From: Pedobacter sp. MC2016-15
Lineage (GTDB): Bacteria; Bacteroidota; Bacteroidia; Sphingobacteriales; Sphingobacteriaceae
NCBI RefSeq assembly: GCF_026239695.1
Contig: NZ_JAPIVS010000007.1
Span: forward strand, 124,001 to 188,000
DNA length: 64,000 nucleotides
Direction of reading: 5' to 3'
Each line of letters begins with the position of its first letter. Position 1 is the first letter of the stretch. The translations under genes and the position numbers were made by a program. Positions 61,507 through 64,000 of the stretch are shown here, one piece after another. Below the pieces are notes generated by a model. It searched no databases, was not told the origin of the DNA, and worked only from the letters and a program-made list of their open reading frames with translations.

Positions 61507-62577
61507 TTATTTAACCACAGACACTTTTACTGGTGCATCCTCTTTAAGAGTCATGGCACCGGTAGTTAAGACAGTATCACCTGCAGACAGGCCGGAAGTG
61601 ATCACGATATTCGCATCTGTACGTGTTCCGGAATGAACCTCAACTTGTTTAGCCTTGCCGTTTCTACTGACAAACACCGTTTTTCCTTTGAGTACAGGGA
61701 TGATAGCCTCGTTGGGAACAAGAATGGCATTTTCAACATTGCTCAATACCAGTGATACCTTGGCAAATGAGCCCGGTAACAGTTCATTGTTATTGTTTTG
61801 TGCGAGCGCTTTGATCTGCAAGGTACGGGTCTGGGCATTGATGCCGGGCTCAATGGCGAAAACTTTACCGGTATAAATCTGGCTGCTGCCATCTGTACGG
61901 AAGGTAATGCTGGAGTTCATTTTGATCTGGCCCATATATTTTTCAGGAACAGAGAAATTGACTTTCACTGGATTGGTGCTCAACAGATTTGCAATCACGG
62001 TGGTTGGAGTAATATATACGCCGACAGATATGGAACGCAAACCAATTTTACCGCTGAAAGGAGCGATGATCGATGTTTTTGCCAGTTGTGCCCTGATCAG
62101 CTGGCCCTGTGCTTTCAGCGATTTCAGGTCGGCCAGGGAAGCATCATATTCTTCCTGACTGATAGCGCCTTTGGCGAGCAGCTGTTTCGCACGGTTTTCA
62201 TTGCTGGCAGATAAATTTTGTTTGGTCAGTGCCTCCTGCAGCTGTGCCTGTATATCGCGGTCATTAATTTTTACCAGTACACTTCCCTTACTGACATTGC
62301 TGCCCTCTTTGAAAAATATGCCTGTAACCAAACCTGAAACTTCACTTTGAAGTGATACAGATTCATTGGCTTCAATAGTTCCGGTAACATCCAGGTTGTT
62401 GGCAAAAGACGCAGGTTTGATAACGATGCCGTTTACCGCAAAACTTTGTGTTTTACCACCTTTAGCACCAGCTCCGGCACCCGATCCCTCCATCTTCTTA
62501 TTGGTAGTAATACGGTGATAAACAAGGTAAACAATCCCTGCAAAAAGTAGGGCATAGACAAGGTATTTCAGTTTCAT
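61507..62577 (-). CDS. RND efflux periplasmic adaptor (membrane fusion protein)
   Basis: A 356-residue adaptor anchored by an N-terminal transmembrane helix (about 4-20, LVYALLFAGIVYLVY). A glycine-rich stretch (GSGAGAGAKGG) leads into the barrel-sandwich or lipoyl part (VTGTIEANESVSLQSEVSG and FFKEGSNVSKGSVLVKINDRD), an alpha-hairpin (about 110-165), then the beta-barrel (VGVYITPTTVIANLL) and membrane-proximal domains. It is first in the operon with permease and TolC, the usual order in Bacteroidota. It bridges the pump to the outer-membrane channel. A -7 element lies 30 bp upstream. Confidence 0.94.
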   Translation of the reverse strand: MKLKYLVYALLFAGIVYLVYHRITTNKKMEGSGAGAGAKGGKTQSFAVNGIVIKPASFANNLDVTGTIEANESVSLQSEVSGLVTGIFFKEGSNVSKGSVLVKINDRDIQAQLQEALTKQNLSASNENRAKQLLAKGAISQEEYDASLADLKSLKAQGQLIRAQLAKTSIIAPFSGKIGLRSISVGVYITPTTVIANLLSTNPVKVNFSVPEKYMGQIKMNSSITFRTDGSSQIYTGKVFAIEPGINAQTRTLQIKALAQNNNNELLPGSFAKVSLVLSNVENAILVPNEAIIPVLKGKTVFVSRNGKAKQVEVHSGTRTDANIVITSGLSAGDTVLTTGAMTLKEDAPVKVSVVK

Positions 62578-62606
62578 ATGTGGTTAAGGGAGCGATTAAG
62601 TGAAAA

Positions 62607-62614
62607 CAAAAATA
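62607..62614 (-). promoter_or_regulatory. -7 promoter element of the RND operon
   Basis: TATTTTTG on the minus strand, exact TAnnTTTG, 29 bp before the adaptor ATG at 62577. Confidence 0.45.
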
Positions 62615-62698
62615 TTCAAATAACTTCTCGAATGGTACTTGTATTAAGGATGTTACAGCTAATATATTATTTTAACCCTCAGCGAATGTCATATGTTT

Positions 62699-62706
62699 TA
62701 AATTTG
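62699..62706 (+). promoter_or_regulatory. -7 promoter element of the M61 peptidase gene
   Basis: TAAATTTG, exact TAnnTTTG, 14 bp before the ATG at 62721. Confidence 0.45.
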
Positions 62707-62720
62707 CCCAAAAAATAAAT

Positions 62721-64000
62721 ATGAATTTCAAAAATATAGGCTTGCTGCTGCTGGCTCTCACCCTGCCTTTTCTAGCCGCAAAGTCACAGGTCAAAATTAG
62801 TTACGAGGTAAGCTTTAAACAACCGCAAACACATTATGCTGATGTTGAAATGAATCTTTCAGGTCTTTCCAAACCTTATATCGATGTGAAAATGCCGGTT
62901 TGGACACCAGGGTCATACCTGATCCGCGAGTTTTCAAAAAATGTGGAAGGCTTTACAGCCAGTGCCGGAGCATCTGCGCTTAAAGTAGAAAAAGTGAAAA
63001 AGAATACCTGGAGAGTATATAGCAACAGTGCGAAGTCGGTAAAAATCAATTATAGTGTTTATGCTTTTGAAGTATCTATACGCACTCCTTTTGTTGATGC
63101 CAGTCATGCTTTCCTGTCATCAACGGGAATTTTTATGTATCCTGATCAGCATCTGGCAGCATCCAGCATTGTGAAAATCGTGCCTTTTACGGGTTGGAAT
63201 AAAGTATCTACCGGTTTAGAGCCTGTAGCCGGCCAGCCTTTTACCTTTACCGCCAAAAACTTTGATATTCTTTATGACAGCCCACTCGAAGTAGGAAATC
63301 AGGAAGTTTTTGAGTTTATGGCCGCCGGTGTTAAACATACCGTTGCTATGTATGGAGGTGGAAAATACAATCCTGAGCGCTTAAAAAAGGATATGCCTAA
63401 AATTGTTGAAGAGGCTACAGCCGTATATGGAGAAAATCCAAATCAGCACTATACCTTTATTGTGCATAACCTGTCCAGGGGCAGCGGCGGACTGGAGCAT
63501 TTAAACTCTACCGTGCTGGGAGTAGGCAGGGATAGTTATGCTACAGAAGAGGGGTATCATTCTTTTTTAGGACTGGTAGCACATGAATATCACCACCTAT
63601 GGAATGTAAAACGCCTGCGTCCTGTTGCCCTGGGGCCTTTCGATTACGAGAATGAAAATTATACGACCAATCTATGGGTAGCTGAAGGATTTACCTCTTA
63701 TTATGAAAATAAATTGATGCTGCGTGCAGGTTATCTTAGTCCTGATGATTTTGCCGCCGAACTCATAGGTAAGGTTGCCAATATTATCAATACTCCAGGC
63801 GCGAAGATAGAATCAGCTGCAGCCTCCAGTTTTGACGCCTGGATAAAATATTACAGGCCTAATGAGAATTCCAATAATTCTACTGTTTCTTACTACAGTA
63901 AAGGAGAGGTAATTGGTTTGTTGCTCGATCTTGAAATTATCCAAGCTTCCAAAGCGACAAAGAGCCTCGACGATGTGATGAAAGCTATGTATCTGCAGTG
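62721..64000 (+). CDS. M61 family glycyl aminopeptidase, N-terminal part (runs off window)
   Basis: The open frame starts at an ATG at 62721, after an exact -7 element, and is open to the window end, giving about 426 residues. It has a signal peptide (MNFKNIGLLLLALTLPFLAAKSQ). The N-terminal beta domain includes MPVWTPGSYLIREFSKNVEGF. The zinc motif HEYHH (H288, E289, H292) lies in LVAHEYHHLWNVKRLRP and the third ligand is the glutamate of WVAEGFTSYYEN, both diagnostic of M61 peptidases. SRGSGGLEHLNS precedes the zinc site. A C-terminal PDZ domain, usual in the family, would lie outside the window. It is divergent from the RND operon. Confidence 0.9.
   Translation, partial: MNFKNIGLLLLALTLPFLAAKSQVKISYEVSFKQPQTHYADVEMNLSGLSKPYIDVKMPVWTPGSYLIREFSKNVEGFTASAGASALKVEKVKKNTWRVYSNSAKSVKINYSVYAFEVSIRTPFVDASHAFLSSTGIFMYPDQHLAASSIVKIVPFTGWNKVSTGLEPVAGQPFTFTAKNFDILYDSPLEVGNQEVFEFMAAGVKHTVAMYGGGKYNPERLKKDMPKIVEEATAVYGENPNQHYTFIVHNLSRGSGGLEHLNSTVLGVGRDSYATEEGYHSFLGLVAHEYHHLWNVKRLRPVALGPFDYENENYTTNLWVAEGFTSYYENKLMLRAGYLSPDDFAAELIGKVANIINTPGAKIESAAASSFDAWIKYYRPNENSNNSTVSYYSKGEVIGLLLDLEIIQASKATKSLDDVMKAMYLQ

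Overview
The window looks like chromosomal DNA from an aerobic Bacteroidota, most likely family Sphingobacteriaceae (Pedobacter-like). The evidence is type IX secretion (T9SS) sorting domains of both kinds, PorP/SprF and PorE-like proteins, many -7 elements of the Bacteroidota form TAnnTTTG, and tRNA genes without encoded CCA. Genus is inferred from protein character only. No phage, insertion sequence or CRISPR array is visible, and both ends cut through genes.

Layout. Positions 1-12200 are mainly housekeeping: the threonine synthase C-terminus, a META lipoprotein, a metH-metF methionine operon behind a SAM-I riboswitch, a Bax-inhibitor-1 family membrane protein, murQ, an S41 protease, der and era. 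Positions 12258-12906 hold a triplicated initiator-tRNA/tRNA-Glu array. After an outer-membrane DUF5723-like protein, 14589-23772 carries a cobalamin cluster: CobN with an N-terminal 2Fe-2S ferredoxin-like domain, a ChlI-ChlD type chelatase ATPase, a BluB-CobT fusion, and CobB on the other strand. Next come an AraC-MGMT/AlkB alkylation-repair pair (23892-25341), a hybrid histidine kinase tail-to-tail with an NtrC-type regulator (25401-29270), small proteins, an Rrf2 regulator, a uroporphyrinogen-III methyltransferase, a TPR histidine kinase and a subtilase.

The most distinctive region is 35378-52642. A minus-strand HTH-NACHT-like ATPase is divergent from an 11-kb gene for a 3668-residue surface protein. 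That protein is built from about 19 Ig-like domains, 11 putative-Ig (He_PIG-like) repeats and four or five copies of a roughly 150-residue module I cannot name, and it ends in a T9SS type B sorting domain. Its secretion partners follow directly: PorP/SprF and a PorE-like OmpA protein. A single-domain response regulator converges on them.

The right end has a small protein, a GAF protein, a T9SS-secreted subtilase, a lipoprotein, a BadF/N-acetylglucosamine-kinase family protein, a tripartite RND efflux operon, and the start of an M61 aminopeptidase.

Functional links. The cob genes insert cobalt, amidate the ring and make and activate the lower ligand of the cofactor that MetH uses. The SUMT at 30813 supplies precorrin-2 for both B12 and siroheme. 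The adhesin, PorP/SprF and PorE-like genes look like one secretion-and-display unit. All function calls come from reading the sequence; no database search was run.
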